Assembly: GCA_001632425.1 (NCBI GenBank)
Contig: KV425639.1
Coordinates: forward strand, 1-64,000
Source of the DNA: Neolentinus lepideus HHB14362 ss-1
Taxonomy: Eukaryota > Basidiomycota > Agaricomycetes > Gloeophyllales > Gloeophyllaceae
Direction of reading: 5' to 3'
Length of the DNA: 64,000 nt
Shown: positions 36,574-46,830 of the stretch, piece by piece
How the letters are laid out: each line of letters starts with the position of its first letter
How positions within the stretch are numbered: the stretch's first letter is position 1
Made by a program: the position numbers and the translations under genes
The notes under the pieces: model-generated
Database searches by the model: none
Told to the model about the DNA's origin: nothing
Seen by the model: the letters and a program-made list of their open reading frames with translations, nothing else

Positions 36574-38807
36574 ATGAAGGGCGAGCCTCTCTGTGACGAG
36601 CACCTAGAACTACCCCGACATATTTCGGACGATGTTGTGGACGAGGAGCGGAAGGGACTGCTCTCTGGCGTCCAGGCTAATGATTCCGCATCGGACATCG
36701 GTAACAGGCAGCCTTGGACCAAGAGGATTTTCCTGCTGGTGTCTGCTGCTTTATTACTGCTTGCTGGTGCGGATTATGTAAATTTCATCTCTCTCGAACC
36801 TCAAGCTCCAGATTCAATCCGTGATCTGACACTCTCAAACGGCACACATGAGTTCAAGAAGACAGTCTTGATAGTTTCAATCGATGGCTTACAGTACGTG
36901 ACGTAAGGGTTAATTTTCCATGCGTCTTACCTGAACTGCGTACTTAAAGGGCTGGCTACCTCGACCGAGGTCTCACTCCTCATCTTCTGGACATTAGCAA
37001 GAAGGGTTTACGTGCCAAGTTCATGAAGCCCATCTTCCCGGTACGTCGTATCTGGTTGTCTGGTCTTTCCTTATGTGATTATTTACTGCTATACGTAGAC
37101 ATTAACATTCCCGTAAGCTCCCTGCCCTCCATTGCTGACGACTTTTGCTGACGTGGTGCCGTGAAGTAATCATTGGGCACTCATGTACGACTGATCTCCT
37201 TTTCTTCGGTACCTGATTGTTAACCTTAGATATATAGGACCGGGCTCTACGCAGAGTCACATGGCATTGTGGCGAACGTATGTCGGTCTCCTTAGCCACA
37301 ATCTGTCTTCCTGAGCATTTGCATACTGCAGAACTTCTGGGACCCAATAACGGGGACCGAGTTCCACTACAGCTCCGCGGCACGATCATGGAATGCGAGT
37401 TGGTGGTTTGGAGAGCCTGTATGTCACGCTTGAGATATCTTGACATGTTCGCCTTACTAATTTTTCTGTTTAGATGTGGGAGACGGCAGGTAAAGCAGGA
37501 CTGATCACCGCAAACCTTATGTGGTCAGTATATAGTTTCCATTCTGTCTATCACGGTCTTACATTCCCACCAAGGCCTGGACCACCTGAGACAAGTCGAG
37601 GGTGGAGCCCTACTTACTTCGTCCCATGGCGGGTATGTATTGGACGCCCTGTTGCTTGACACGAAACCATGACCTTCCGCACGATGTTAGGATAAGGTTC
37701 CCCTGTCAGAGAAGCACGATCAGATCATGTCTTGGATTGACCTGCCGCTGGAAAGCAGGCCCCAGCTAATTATGGGTAGGTCTTGTTTCTTCTGGGCTAT
37801 TGACACTTACGCACTAATGATATAATTATTTCCACAGCATACGAGCCCTCACTCGATCAAGCTGGCCACCTTGCAGGGCCCAACTCCACCCTCGTCAACG
37901 TGCGTATCCCATCCTTTAACTTCTCTTTGTCCTACACCTTAGCATTATGTCCTCCAGAAAACCCTAGCTTACGTCGACCGTTTTGCCAAAGACATCCACG
38001 GCTCTCTCGCATCCCGAAACCTAACTGACATTGTCGACGTCGTCTTCCTTAGCGACCACGGTATGACTGATACGAGCCACCCTACCTTAATCTACATGGA
38101 CGACATCATCGGCGTGGACGGGTATGAGAGTATAGAGCACGAAGATGGTATGGCTCCTCTTCTCCCTTTTCCTTCCCCCTCCTACTTTTGAATCATACTT
38201 ATATCTATGCTCGAATTTTCTACAGGCTGGCCATCAATGGGCATCCGCTTTGCCCCTTCGGTCGACTCGGCCAAATACCTCGAGATTCTTCTGGGCGCGG
38301 CCAAGGCGAACCCAGAGAAGTTCGACGTTTATACGCACGAGACGATGCCTAAGCGGTATCATTTCTCTGATAACAAGCGGATAGCTCCGATATACGTTGT
38401 TCCGAAGATGGGATACGCGCTTACGACGAGGAAGGAGGGTGATGTTGGGTTTAGTAAAGGGGTGAGTCTTCCCTCTTGTCCTCCGTCATTTATTTGGTCA
38501 TGTCGCTCATTGTACCACGTAGAACCATGGGTATGACAATAACGAGTCGACTATGAACGCTATGTTCGTCGCGCATGGTCCTTTCTCATCAGTAACGAAA
38601 GTGCTCCACCAACGGAACTCGCAGTCGCTCGCTAAGCGGCTGTTAGGCAACCCTAATGAGGGGTGGCATTCCACCGATGACGATGTATATGTTATGGAGG
38701 GTTTCGAGAACATCAACATCTACAACTTAGTAATGAAGTTGCTGCGTATTGAGGATTTTGCAGCGCCGACGAATGGTACGGAGGGATTCTGGAATAAGTA
38801 CTTTTAG
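36574..38807 (+). CDS. Type II membrane nucleotide pyrophosphatase/phosphodiesterase
   Basis: Ecto-nucleotide pyrophosphatase/phosphodiesterase (NPP), a metal enzyme of the alkaline phosphatase superfamily that hydrolyses nucleotide or lipid phosphodiesters, facing the cell exterior or the lumen. The N-terminus is cytosolic (MKGEPLCDEHLELP); a single transmembrane anchor IFLLVSAALLLLAGADYV lies at about 36727-36780. The catalytic domain begins VLIVSIDG (metal Asp). After splicing it reads FPTLTFPNHWALMTGLYAES, whose Thr in TFPNH is the expected nucleophile. Later motifs are AYEPSLDQAGHLAGP and VVFLSDHGMTD (metal Asp and His), and HGYDNNESTMNAMFVAHGP. Exons are tiny around the active site: 37099-37112 (14 nt) and 37167-37184 (18 nt). 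Further introns lie near 37280, 37420, 37485, 37525, 37640, 37775, 37900, 38150 and 38460. TAG is at 38805. No nuclease-like C-terminal domain follows. Confidence 0.92.
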
Positions 38808-39052
38808 AAGGCCGGGATTACTTTAGTAGATGTCAATGATTTCGAAATCACTTAGTCTATATAATATAGAGGCAAGCTCTTCCAGCTTCAGATGGCATTA
38901 TGCATCGAATATGTAATTGTAATAGATCCAAACGCAAGCCGAGCACTATCTACGCCTCATTAATCAACTTATCGTACACAAATCCTCATGCATGTACATT
39001 ATATCCACATCATGATGAGTCGTAAGTAATATCTTCCAGCCTCCTTTCAGCC

Positions 39053-40060
39053 TCAGTGCCCCTCCGCGTCAAATACCGTATTAGCCGGCAGATGCTCACC
39101 GGTGGCTGTGGGGACATACGCAGCCTCGGGCAAGCCGCTCTCGTCGAGCCCCTCAGCAGCCTCGATGACCTCATACAGCCGCGATGCCACCTCGGGCGGA
39201 GGGACGCGGCCACTGAGGATGTCCTTCGCAGGTACGGGGGAGCCGTAAAAGTCACGGTTGGCATCTTTGCGCTCGATGAGGACAGTGCCTTCGAGTGATA
39301 GACCAGCGAAGAGACCTGACGATGGGACGTGAGATATGACGAATCTGGGGACATCTTCAACCCACCACGTACCTTTAGACTTAGAATACGAGAATACAGG
39401 TGCGGGGTGCGCTAGAGCTGTTTGCACGCTTCCACCGGTGCCGATAGGCCCAGCAGTGGCGCTGACATTTCCACCGATGGTCACATTGCCTCCCATCGAG
39501 AACGCCTTGACAGCCTCCTCCGTGTTCAAAACGATAACGAAGTCCGTGATATCAGCGCCAATCTGCAGACCCCAACCGACACCACCGGTCACGATACATG
39601 AAGGAGCTGACCATGAGCCATCAGGAAGGCGTGCAATGACCAGGCCTGAGCCCGCTTTGCCAGAGAACACGAAGCCAGCCTTAATGACCTGAAAGATAGC
39701 GAGACCTGCGAGACTCGATGGTTAAATAGACGAGAATGCAATGTATACAAATAGCGCTCACCCCGTGCGTGCTGTAAAACGGCCTTGGGAATGGAATTCA
39801 GAGCGGATTCAGGATGATCAGGATCCGCTAAAACGATGATCTACACCGTCGGTGTTCATGTATACTCCATGCCACAGATAGCACATACCCAAGAAGGTCG
39901 CCAGTATCTTTGCCGCCTTCTCCGCCTCGCCTGGCAGGCTGAACCCCTGTACGAAGTCCCGTCCCTCACTCGCTACCTTGTTTCCGCTCTCGCGGATGAA
40001 GGTGGACGCCTGTATGCCGGCCTTCTGTGCGCCCTTCTTGAACTTGTCAAGCATAGACAT
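39053..40060 (-). CDS. SYLF-domain protein (Ysc84 type)
   Basis: Lipid-binding SYLF (DUF500) protein; yeast Ysc84 and human SH3YL1 relatives bind phosphoinositides and actin at endocytic sites. The chain starts MSMLDKFKKGAQKAGIQAS at 40060. After an intron (about 39890-39830) it continues ADPDHPESALNSIPKAVLQ, then after a second intron (about 39760-39705) LAIFQVIKAGFVFSGKAGSG, the core SYLF motif. GGVGWGLQIGADITDFVIVL and a Gly-rich GGNVTIGGNVSATAGPIGTG segment follow, then SYSKSKGTWW and FAGLSLEG, all characteristic of the family. TGA is at 39053. No SH3 domain is present in the roughly 280 residues, unlike yeast Ysc84, but SYLF-only forms are common in fungi. Confidence 0.92.
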
Positions 40061-40439
40061 TTTGAATTGGTACTAGTAGATCAGTGGTATAAGAAAGATG
40101 TCAAGTACTCCGTGCGACCGCGCATGGCGGTGACGCACTTGAATTACAACCTCCGTATTAGGTAGCTTCGGAGGCAGTGCATTCGATTCGAAGCTTTTCG
40201 AGCGCTCGTAATATATTCCAGTCACTTTCTTCGCATCAGGTACACTCTCATCGCAGTCTTTTGCTAGCTACTTGAAGGACTACCACTTTCTAGGCCACAG
40301 TGCAGTGTGAAATTCATTAGAAATATACGACACGTTTCGTGACATCGGTGAACTCGAGGCTACATATTAGTCTCACGCTGCATTCAATAGAAACAGGATT
40401 ACTGGCGAGAAAGAACATGAGTAGTGTGAGTCGGCTGAC
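40061..40439. other. Intergenic spacer
   Basis: Upstream flank of the SYLF gene and 3' flank of the P450 relic. No gene or repeat recognised. Confidence 0.4.
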
Positions 40440-41350
40440 AGCTACCATGTAGTTGAACGACTCTGCACATCGGTGATCTGATCTTCAAAGATTTCGATAT
40501 CATTACCGGCCTCATATTTACCTTTTTCGACGTCAAATACTGCGAGGACGGATACAAATACCAGCCACAAAATGTCGTCTGCAAAATAACGAAGGCCCTA
40601 CTGGTAGCATGAGCACACTATCGAAAGAGGTTGCGTGTAACATGCAAACCTTCTCCCCGTGCCGAAGGCAGCAATGGGATATTCGTCCCCGACATTCGTA
40701 TACGATGACAGGAATCTCTCCCACTTGAACTTGTAATGTCCGGAGTATACGCGGTCGTCGTGTTGAATTAGTATATTCATGATTATCCGCCAGAGATCTG
40801 AAGGGTACCATGTTTTCATGATAATTATGGTTTCTTGGACACGATTAGCAGTAAGTATCCGCGTGCCATGCGAATGCAGCCTTCTGGAGCTTACCTTTCG
40901 GGATAGAATAATCATTATAGATATCATCTTCTGCTGTTAATCATGCCGTAGATCAGCAACAAGACCCAGCAATAGCCACAGGACTCTTGCCTATTATGCC
41001 ATCTCAAGAGCTCCCGGGTAGGGGCCTTCACGTAAGGCAAATTCTGTATCATCGTAACCTGGAAGTCTATATATACCCTGGAGCAGGCTAGGAAACAAAC
41101 CACAAAAATGATAAGTATGCCATCGTGGTATGGTGCGTTTTCAAGTAATTGCAAGACGCTGTACTTTGCAAGTAAGTAAAAATGTAAGTATACAATCATG
41201 GTGATTATGAGGCCTTTGAGATCGACCTTCAACATGAATGATCGTCTTCGCATCGAAGAAATGATGTACAAAGGACGAGCCCTTGGCTGGTGGTGTCGTG
41301 TCGAAGTATGGATAGCATAGCAAAAGCAGAACATTATCACCATATTTTGA
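40440..41350 (-). pseudogene. Decayed cytochrome P450 fragment
   Basis: Several P450 landmarks occur in correct order on the minus strand but in different frames. They are a PPAKGSSFVHHFF-like stretch and VDLKGLIITM (about 41290-41190, resembling the segment before helix I); LPYVKAPTRELLRWH (about 40997-41043) with the ExxR motif; FKWERF and AAFGTGRRFACY (about 40720-40640), a damaged heme-binding loop in which the Cys context is displaced; and VFVSVLAVFDVEKGKYEAGN (about 40570-40510), the usual end of Agaricomycete P450s. No uninterrupted frame links them, the N-terminal half is missing and the heme loop is broken, so this is a relic rather than a working enzyme. Boundaries are approximate. 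Confidence 0.75.
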
Positions 41351-41427
41351 GAAGCGCATGGAGCATACCGAGTAGAAAATATAACATGCGATGCCCATGG
41401 GCCAGATGCCCGACCCGCAAAAAACGG

Positions 41428-42008
41428 TTACTCCTCGTCCTCAGCCTCCTCTTCCTCCTCCTCCTCCTCCTCCTCCTTCTCAGCCTCCACAACAGCGGTA
41501 GCAATACGGTCTAGATCCCGCATGCCGTCCTGGCTTATCCGGCGGCCACCGTTGTCCGTCTGCTCAAGCACGCCGATCTTCTCGAGGGCCTGGCAGACCT
41601 TACGCTGCACTGATGCGGAGCAGTCTGCGTGGTGGGAGGGGCGGTTGCCGCGTCGGTGGCGGCCACCGTGGAGTTTCGTTAATGCGCCGATACCGACGTC
41701 CTTCCGGAGGTAGATATGTCTCGCAACGGCAGCTAGAAAGGCAGGACAAGTGTAAAGCGAGGATTCAAGATCGGGAGTAGAGTAGCCGAACCTGAGCGGA
41801 CGTAGAACCAGTCAGGGTCATAAGGTGCGAGTTCCTTGAAAGAACCGGTCTTGACGATGTCCACCCATGTAGGGACCTCAAGCTTTCCGGCACGCTTGAG
41901 ATGGGAAGCGTATGCTTGGATGAAAACGTCGGGGCTGGGCAAAGAATCAGACATTGATTCCAACAGGTAGCATAACAGGACTCACGCTACGTCTCTGACG
42001 CCGGGCAT
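41428..42008 (-). CDS. RPS19: 40S ribosomal protein eS19
   Basis: Small-subunit ribosomal protein needed for 18S rRNA maturation. Three exons: MPGVRDVA (start ATG at 42008); then [40 protein letters not shown] and PDWFYVRS; then [40 protein letters not shown] and [20 protein letters not shown], ending DLDRIA. Introns lie at about 41953-41999 and 41735-41794. This matches eS19 over its full length. After the conserved end comes an unusual tail of about 20 residues that is nearly all Glu, encoded by a GAG repeat, then TAA at 41428. Divergent from the F-box gene at 42232, with 223 bp between starts. Confidence 0.96.
41445..41481. repeat. CTC/GAG trinucleotide microsatellite in eS19
   Basis: Run of about eight perfect CTC units (GAG on the coding strand) plus near-perfect flanks, encoding the poly-Glu tail of eS19. 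Likely length-variable between strains. Confidence 0.85.
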
Positions 42009-42231
42009 TTTGACGAAGGTAGTCTTGAGGGTGGCGGGAACGTCGGGCGCGTCGATGGCGGGATACAGGACTAATTAGAGTTTGCCAGGAGACTGGGCAC
42101 CTGTGCAGTTCTGAATTACGTAATGCAGTCTCAAGAGGCTAGAGTCTGCAGTCAGCCACGGACTTGATGCTGGACTATAAAATGCCACGCCACTCGCTGT
42201 TCTCGCTCTCACGTGCCGCCAACAAGCGCCC

Positions 42232-43791
42232 ATGAGCCATCTCCAGGCCCGAAGCAAGCGCCTTCTGGGCACATCCCGGATGCCACTCGACTCTCTTGCC
42301 AACGTCAAAATCACAAGTCGGAATGTTTGGGACTGGGAAGACCTCCTCATGAACGAGCTTCGCGTATATGCTTCAGTCCTCATCGAGCGCGAGAGATCAG
42401 TGTCGCCCACCGGTCCCTCGGCATTCGATCGCCTCCCGCCAGAGATCATAGCAGAAATCTTCGTCTTCTGCGCGGCCGTCAGTTCAGACTCTGTAGCGCG
42501 TATCGCTCGAGTATGTCGCAGCTGGCGGAACATCGTGTATGACTGGCCCCGCATCTGGTTCAGGCTGTTCTTGGACCAGGAGAACCGGCCTATACGCAAG
42601 TTACAGATGAAGGCCGAGATGTGGGCGAACCAGTCATGTCCCCTCAATTTCGACGTGGAGATCAAGATGGCACATATGGACATGATGTTAGCCATTCTTT
42701 CTCCTTTGCTGCAGCACATAGATCGTTGGCGGACATTCAACGTACGGGGCAACTGGGTGGAGCACATACGAATGTCCGATCTACGGGCGCAGGGCGGGGT
42801 AGACCAGTTAAAGTTGGAGAGGATAGACATATTTATTGATGACGATCTGAAGGAGGAAGTGGGTAATAAAGCCTACACCCCCAAAGCCCCAACCTTTCAC
42901 TTTATCGAAGGACAGCTTGGCATGCAGTTCCGTACGAGCACCCTCCCCGAGCGCTATTTCCTCGAACCCATGCAGATCACCACTCTCGTGATTAATGACA
43001 ACTCGGACGTCATCCACCCCGTCAACCTTCTAAAGCTCCTCACCGTCTTCCCCAAGCTCGAAAAACTCCGTGTTGCGGGCTGGCCGCCATTCGACGTATA
43101 CGACTACACCTCTGCGCCGACGGTCTCCCTCCCCCACCTCACTGAACTTGCTGTGCGCGGGCTCTTCTCCACCCGTGCCGTCCTCTCGCATCTTCATACC
43201 CCTGTGCTCAAAGAGCTCAACCTCGGCCTCCTCAACGTTGACCACCGCCTGTCCGATGAGTTCGACTACGAAGACGGAGACAGCGAAGATGAAGCGCAAG
43301 ACTACTCACAGTCGCCCTCCAGCGACCACGCCACGGGAATGGGCCTCCGCAGCCTCATCAAGCGTTCCCGTCCCCCGCTCGAGCTACTCTACATGGACTA
43401 TGCCGACATGCGTACGAAAGACTTTGCATGGTGTTTCGAGCGTCTGCCCACGCTGCAGACCTTCGGCATCGTTGCGTCAGACATGTCTGACAAGGTCATC
43501 AAACTCCTGGGCGCTCGTCGCGACCCGCTGGAAGAGCGTTTTCTCGATCACGTAGCGCGCTTCCCTATTCGCCTGCCGTCGCTGAAGACATTAGTCCTGC
43601 GCAATTGCCAGAGACTGTCGGGCGAGGCTATAACGGATGCGCTCGAAAGTCGAGTCCAGTTCACCGACCGACAGGCGCCGAACGGGGCGATAGCAACGCT
43701 GCAGCACGTGCAGATCCAGGGATGTGACGGAGTGCGGGATGAACATATGCGTATATTAAAGAACATTCTGGGACAGCGCTTGATATCTTAA
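42232..43791 (+). CDS. Intronless F-box protein with leucine-rich C-terminal part
   Basis: Single-exon frame of 519 codons. A basic N-terminus and a short helical segment (WDWEDLLMNELRVYASVLIE, about 42335) precede the F-box at about 42412-42555: FDRLPPEIIAEIFVFCAAVS, then IARVCRSWRNIVYDWPRIWF, with the Trp-rich end typical of Agaricomycete F-box proteins. The rest (LITTLVINDNSD-like, LTELAVRGLFS, LKELNLGLLN, LKTLVLRNCQRLSGEAITDA, LQHVQIQGCDGVRDEHM) forms irregular leucine-rich repeats. An acidic insert, YEDGDSEDEAQDYSQS, lies near 43265-43310. Predicted SCF substrate adaptor; the substrate is unknown. ATG 42232 is the first in frame; TAA follows at 43789. Confidence 0.88.
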   Translation: MSHLQARSKRLLGTSRMPLDSLANVKITSRNVWDWEDLLMNELRVYASVLIERERSVSPTGPSAFDRLPPEIIAEIFVFCAAVSSDSVARIARVCRSWRNIVYDWPRIWFRLFLDQENRPIRKLQMKAEMWANQSCPLNFDVEIKMAHMDMMLAILSPLLQHIDRWRTFNVRGNWVEHIRMSDLRAQGGVDQLKLERIDIFIDDDLKEEVGNKAYTPKAPTFHFIEGQLGMQFRTSTLPERYFLEPMQITTLVINDNSDVIHPVNLLKLLTVFPKLEKLRVAGWPPFDVYDYTSAPTVSLPHLTELAVRGLFSTRAVLSHLHTPVLKELNLGLLNVDHRLSDEFDYEDGDSEDEAQDYSQSPSSDHATGMGLRSLIKRSRPPLELLYMDYADMRTKDFAWCFERLPTLQTFGIVASDMSDKVIKLLGARRDPLEERFLDHVARFPIRLPSLKTLVLRNCQRLSGEAITDALESRVQFTDRQAPNGAIATLQHVQIQGCDGVRDEHMRILKNILGQRLIS

Positions 43792-44132
43792 ATATTTGCT
43801 CCAATTTTTGTGCGTATCATGATCCCGAGATACCCGTCTCAATGCACTGTACTGAATCATTCCAGATGTACCCACTCATCCTGTACTTCATACACATATC
43901 ACCACTGTACCATCTTGTATCACACACGCCATTCTATCATTTGTACACCAATGAACTCGGATCCATTGCTCAAAGACCTATGTGCGTGATGTGCATAATC
44001 CGCAGTCGATCACGCACTGCTAGGCGTGTACGCTCAAACTAGACCGGGATCCACAAGCTTATGGAAGTCTATGCCCGAAGAACCTTACTGCGATCAGAAC
44101 TAAGGTAGGTCTTGACACTCTCGCGAGCACCA
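43792..44132. other. Intergenic spacer
   Basis: 3' flank of the F-box gene, before the GNAT relic. No gene recognised. Confidence 0.4.
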
Positions 44133-44293
44133 ATGTTCGAGACCTTCCGCATCATCCTACGCGCAGCCCGCGAGGCCGACGGAGGTGATGAAATTCATGA
44201 TCCGGCATGCACTTGAGCTTGGGGATGCATGGATGCTGAGTGTGCTCGGAGGGAATGGAAGGGCGAAGAGGGCGTATGATGAACTGCAAGTTA
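44133..44293 (+). pseudogene. Deleted GNAT acetyltransferase relic
   Basis: Starts MFETFRIILRAAREAD, clearly the N-terminus of the neighbouring acetyltransferases (MFETDRLILRAFRESD). It then jumps, after a frame break near 44185, to VMKFMIRHALELG, SVLGGNGRAKRAYDELQ, the equivalent of their C-terminal motif. About 85 codons covering the acetyl-CoA loop are missing, and the donor site that ends exon 1 in the paralogues is lost. It sits 530 bp upstream of the first intact copy, in the same orientation. Confidence 0.75.
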
Positions 44294-44820
44294 CCATAAC
44301 TAATGTGATTTGGACACGCTGTTAATCGTTCATATTTATTTAATAAGGGGTTTATGGAGGAGAGAAATATACGGGAGAAGAATTGGGTAGAGGGGAATAT
44401 TGGGAAGACTTGAATATTATGATGGGCATGCGATTGGGAGAAACTCCCATGCCACATTACATTCTGGTTAGGGTTTGTCAAAGCCACATAATTAATGGTT
44501 CTGAGCGCTGAGCCATCGTTGCAAGTCTATGGGCGCCTTGAATCCTGAATAATATCTTCTCCTGTTCTAGATCTTGAAGAAGAGCCGAGGGGACCAGCAC
44601 CGAACGCTTCATCAAGTCACTAATGGGTCTATCACGGTCCTAGCGGGCCGACGCAGCCGCGTATACTCGACATGCACATGTCGTTCCTGAACGTTGACTT
44701 CGTCCGCGCTGCGGGCTGCGGAATGGGCTGATACGTGCGCATACAGCAGTACAAATATACGTCCCTTCCAGGCAACCCACCAGCATTTATTCGGCCAACC
44801 TCTGAAAAACAGAAGACACG
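44294..44820. other. Spacer inside GNAT array
   Basis: About 530 bp from the relic to the first intact copy; it presumably contains the latter's promoter. No gene seen. Confidence 0.4.
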
Positions 44821-45455
44821 ATGTTCGAAACCGACCGCCTCATCCTCCGCGCCTTCCGCGAGTCCGACTGGGAATACATCCTCAAGCTCTGGAACAACCC
44901 CACCACGCAGCGCTTCCTGTGGCTGGACTATGTCACGCCCCGGGGCGACAAGTTCGTCAAAGACGTCCTGAAGCCCGGTATGGAGAACGCCACTCTATAC
45001 GTCATAATCACCTCGAAGGACAAGCGCCAGGCGAACGGCGAGGGCGAGGTGATGGGATACTGCGAGATGGCGATCGCCAACCCGAAGAACAGGGAGGGAC
45101 ATCTGGAGATTGGGCTGTTGCCCGAGTGGCAGGGCATGGGGTACGGCACGGAGGCGCTGCGATTTGTGGTCGACCATGGGTTCAGGGAGTTTCAGCTCCA
45201 CCGGATGAGCCTCGGCGTGCTTGAGGGGAATGCGGCGGCAAGAGCAGTGTACACTAAGATGCAAGTGCCCAAGTTTGCTGAGTTTTGGATATGTGCTAAT
45301 GATATCGCGTGGTTGCGATTTACAGTGGATTTAAAGAGGAGGGCCGGAGGAGGCAGGTAAACTGGGTGGACGGACATTGGGAGGATGCGATATCCATGGG
45401 GATTTTGGACACCGAGTGGGCAGAGTTGTATAAACTAAGACAACAACCGAGGTAA
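44821..45455 (+). CDS. GNAT acetyltransferase, copy 1 (GC-AG intron)
   Basis: Small acetyl-CoA-dependent N-acetyltransferase of the RimJ/RimL-like Acetyltransf_3 type; substrate unknown (amino groups of proteins, amines or antibiotics in related families). MFETDRLILRAFRESDWEYI starts the fold; HLEIGLLPEWQGMGYGTEAL contains the acetyl-CoA pyrophosphate loop (QGMGYGTEA), and LGVLEGNAAARAVYTKM is the conserved C-terminal motif. The exon ends at 45260, and the intron 45261-45325 begins GCAAGT rather than GT and ends TTTACAG. Exon 2 then reads IGFKEEGRRRQVNWVDGHWE and stops at TAA 45453, matching exon 2 of copy 2. If the GC donor is not used, the frame runs instead to 45360 with an unrelated tail. 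The nearest paralogue lies 750 bp downstream. Confidence 0.9.
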
Positions 45456-45542
45456 AAAGAGCATTCGGGAGTCGGAGTTGAGAAATTATTAAATTAAGTT
45501 ATCGTCGTGTACGAGAGGAAGACCACATGGAGTAAACGCATC

Positions 45543-45952
45543 TCACCCCTGCACTAGATCAAACAATGGCACGAAAACGGGTTTGTCGGTCTTGTCCTCA
45601 AACACAGAGAACTCGGTGAGTTCGTGGGTGGATTTAGATTGAATATGGCCAACGAGAAGAACGGAAAAATCGAGGTGTCGGCGCGCAAGAGGGTGGATAA
45701 GGCAGAGGTCATAAAGTTCACGACCTGCGTCCTTGGGCATAGGATTCGATGGGGAAGATAGAGTGCAGGGGAGCAGCTGGACAAAAGATCATTGAGAACA
45801 GCTGAAGAGAAACCTCGGAGTACCAGTGGCTTCTGGTCGAGGTCTGCCCAGCCACATGAAATCTGAGACAGCGGACGCCACAGATAATCTGGAGTCACAA
45901 TCTTCTGCGGCAAGAAAGAATCAAGAGAAAATGCCACCGAGCGCTCCATCAA
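45543..45952 (-). CDS. Possible small hypothetical gene
   Basis: Two overlapping minus-strand frames (start near 45952, end at 45543) could be one small gene with a short intron: MERSVAFSLDSFLPQKIVTP, and later LDFSVLLVGHIQSKSTHELT with FEDKTDKPVFVPLFDLVQG. No family is recognised and no splice pair was fixed. It lies between two plus-strand GNAT copies and could equally be noise. Confidence 0.25.
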
Positions 45953-46206
45953 CTTTAAGCCATACGGCGGTCTAATACCCTGGACCGGGGTTACTCGCGG
46001 CTATCAAGGAATTTGATACAATAGGAATGACCATTTGAGATCTTTATTTCGTTCCTGAAGCCTGATTACGTCGGTTTCTCATCCGCGCTGCTCAGCGTCT
46101 GATAGAGTAGGCGCACGTTTAGTAGTTAATTGCCCTGCAAATCTAACGCTCTCTCATTTGACAGGGAAACTCACCTAACCACCTACCCACCATCCATCCC
46201 TGAATA

Positions 46207-46830
46207 ATGTTCGAAACCGACCGGCTTATCCTGCGCGGCTTCCGCGAGTCCGACGTCGAAGTCCTCCTGAAGCTCTTCAACGACCCCGCAACCCAGCGCT
46301 ACCTCTGGCCAGACTACCTCAGCCCGCGCGGCGAGAAATTCGTCAAAGACGTGCTGAAACCCGGAATGGAAAAGGCCACGCTCTACGTCATCATCACCTC
46401 CAAGGACAAGGACGGGGAAGCGATGGGGTATGCCGCGCTGACGGTCAACACGCCCAAGAATCGTGACGGGCATCTGGAGATCGGGTTGCTGCCGGAGTGG
46501 CAGGGGAAGGGGTACGGCACGGAGGCGTTGAGATTCGTGGTTGACCATGGGTTCAGGGAGTTTCAGCTCCATAGGGCAAGCCTCGGTGTGCTGGAGGGCA
46601 ACGTCGCGGCACGGGCGATGTATACCAAGCTGTGAGTACCAGTTTGTGTCTGCAGAGTCTCAATATTTGAATCTAACAGGCGTTGTGGCTGTGACTTTAG
46701 TGGCTTTAGGGAAGAGGGGCGAAAGAGGCAGAAAAATTGGGTGAACGGGCACTGGGAGGATGCGATTATGATGGGGATGATAGACCATGAGTGGGCAGAG
46801 TGGGATCAGCTAAGGCAGCAGGGAAATTGA
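46207..46830 (+). CDS. GNAT acetyltransferase, copy 2
   Basis: Closest paralogue of copy 1. MFETDRLILRGFRESDVEVL, then HLEIGLLPEWQGKGYGTEAL with the acetyl-CoA binding loop QGKGYGTEA, and LGVLEGNVAARAMYTKL. Exon 1 ends at 46631, the intron 46632-46700 is a normal GTGAGT...TTTAG, and exon 2 reads GFREEGRKRQKNWVNGHWED, stopping at TGA 46828. It lacks the three-residue NGE insertion of copy 1 around position 85. The high identity to copy 1 along both exons indicates a recent tandem duplication. Substrate unknown. Confidence 0.92.

Noticed and set aside
44694..45224. 176-codon plus-strand frame over GNAT copy 1
   Set aside because: Out-of-frame shadow of the acetyltransferase, His/Arg/Pro-rich with no motif.
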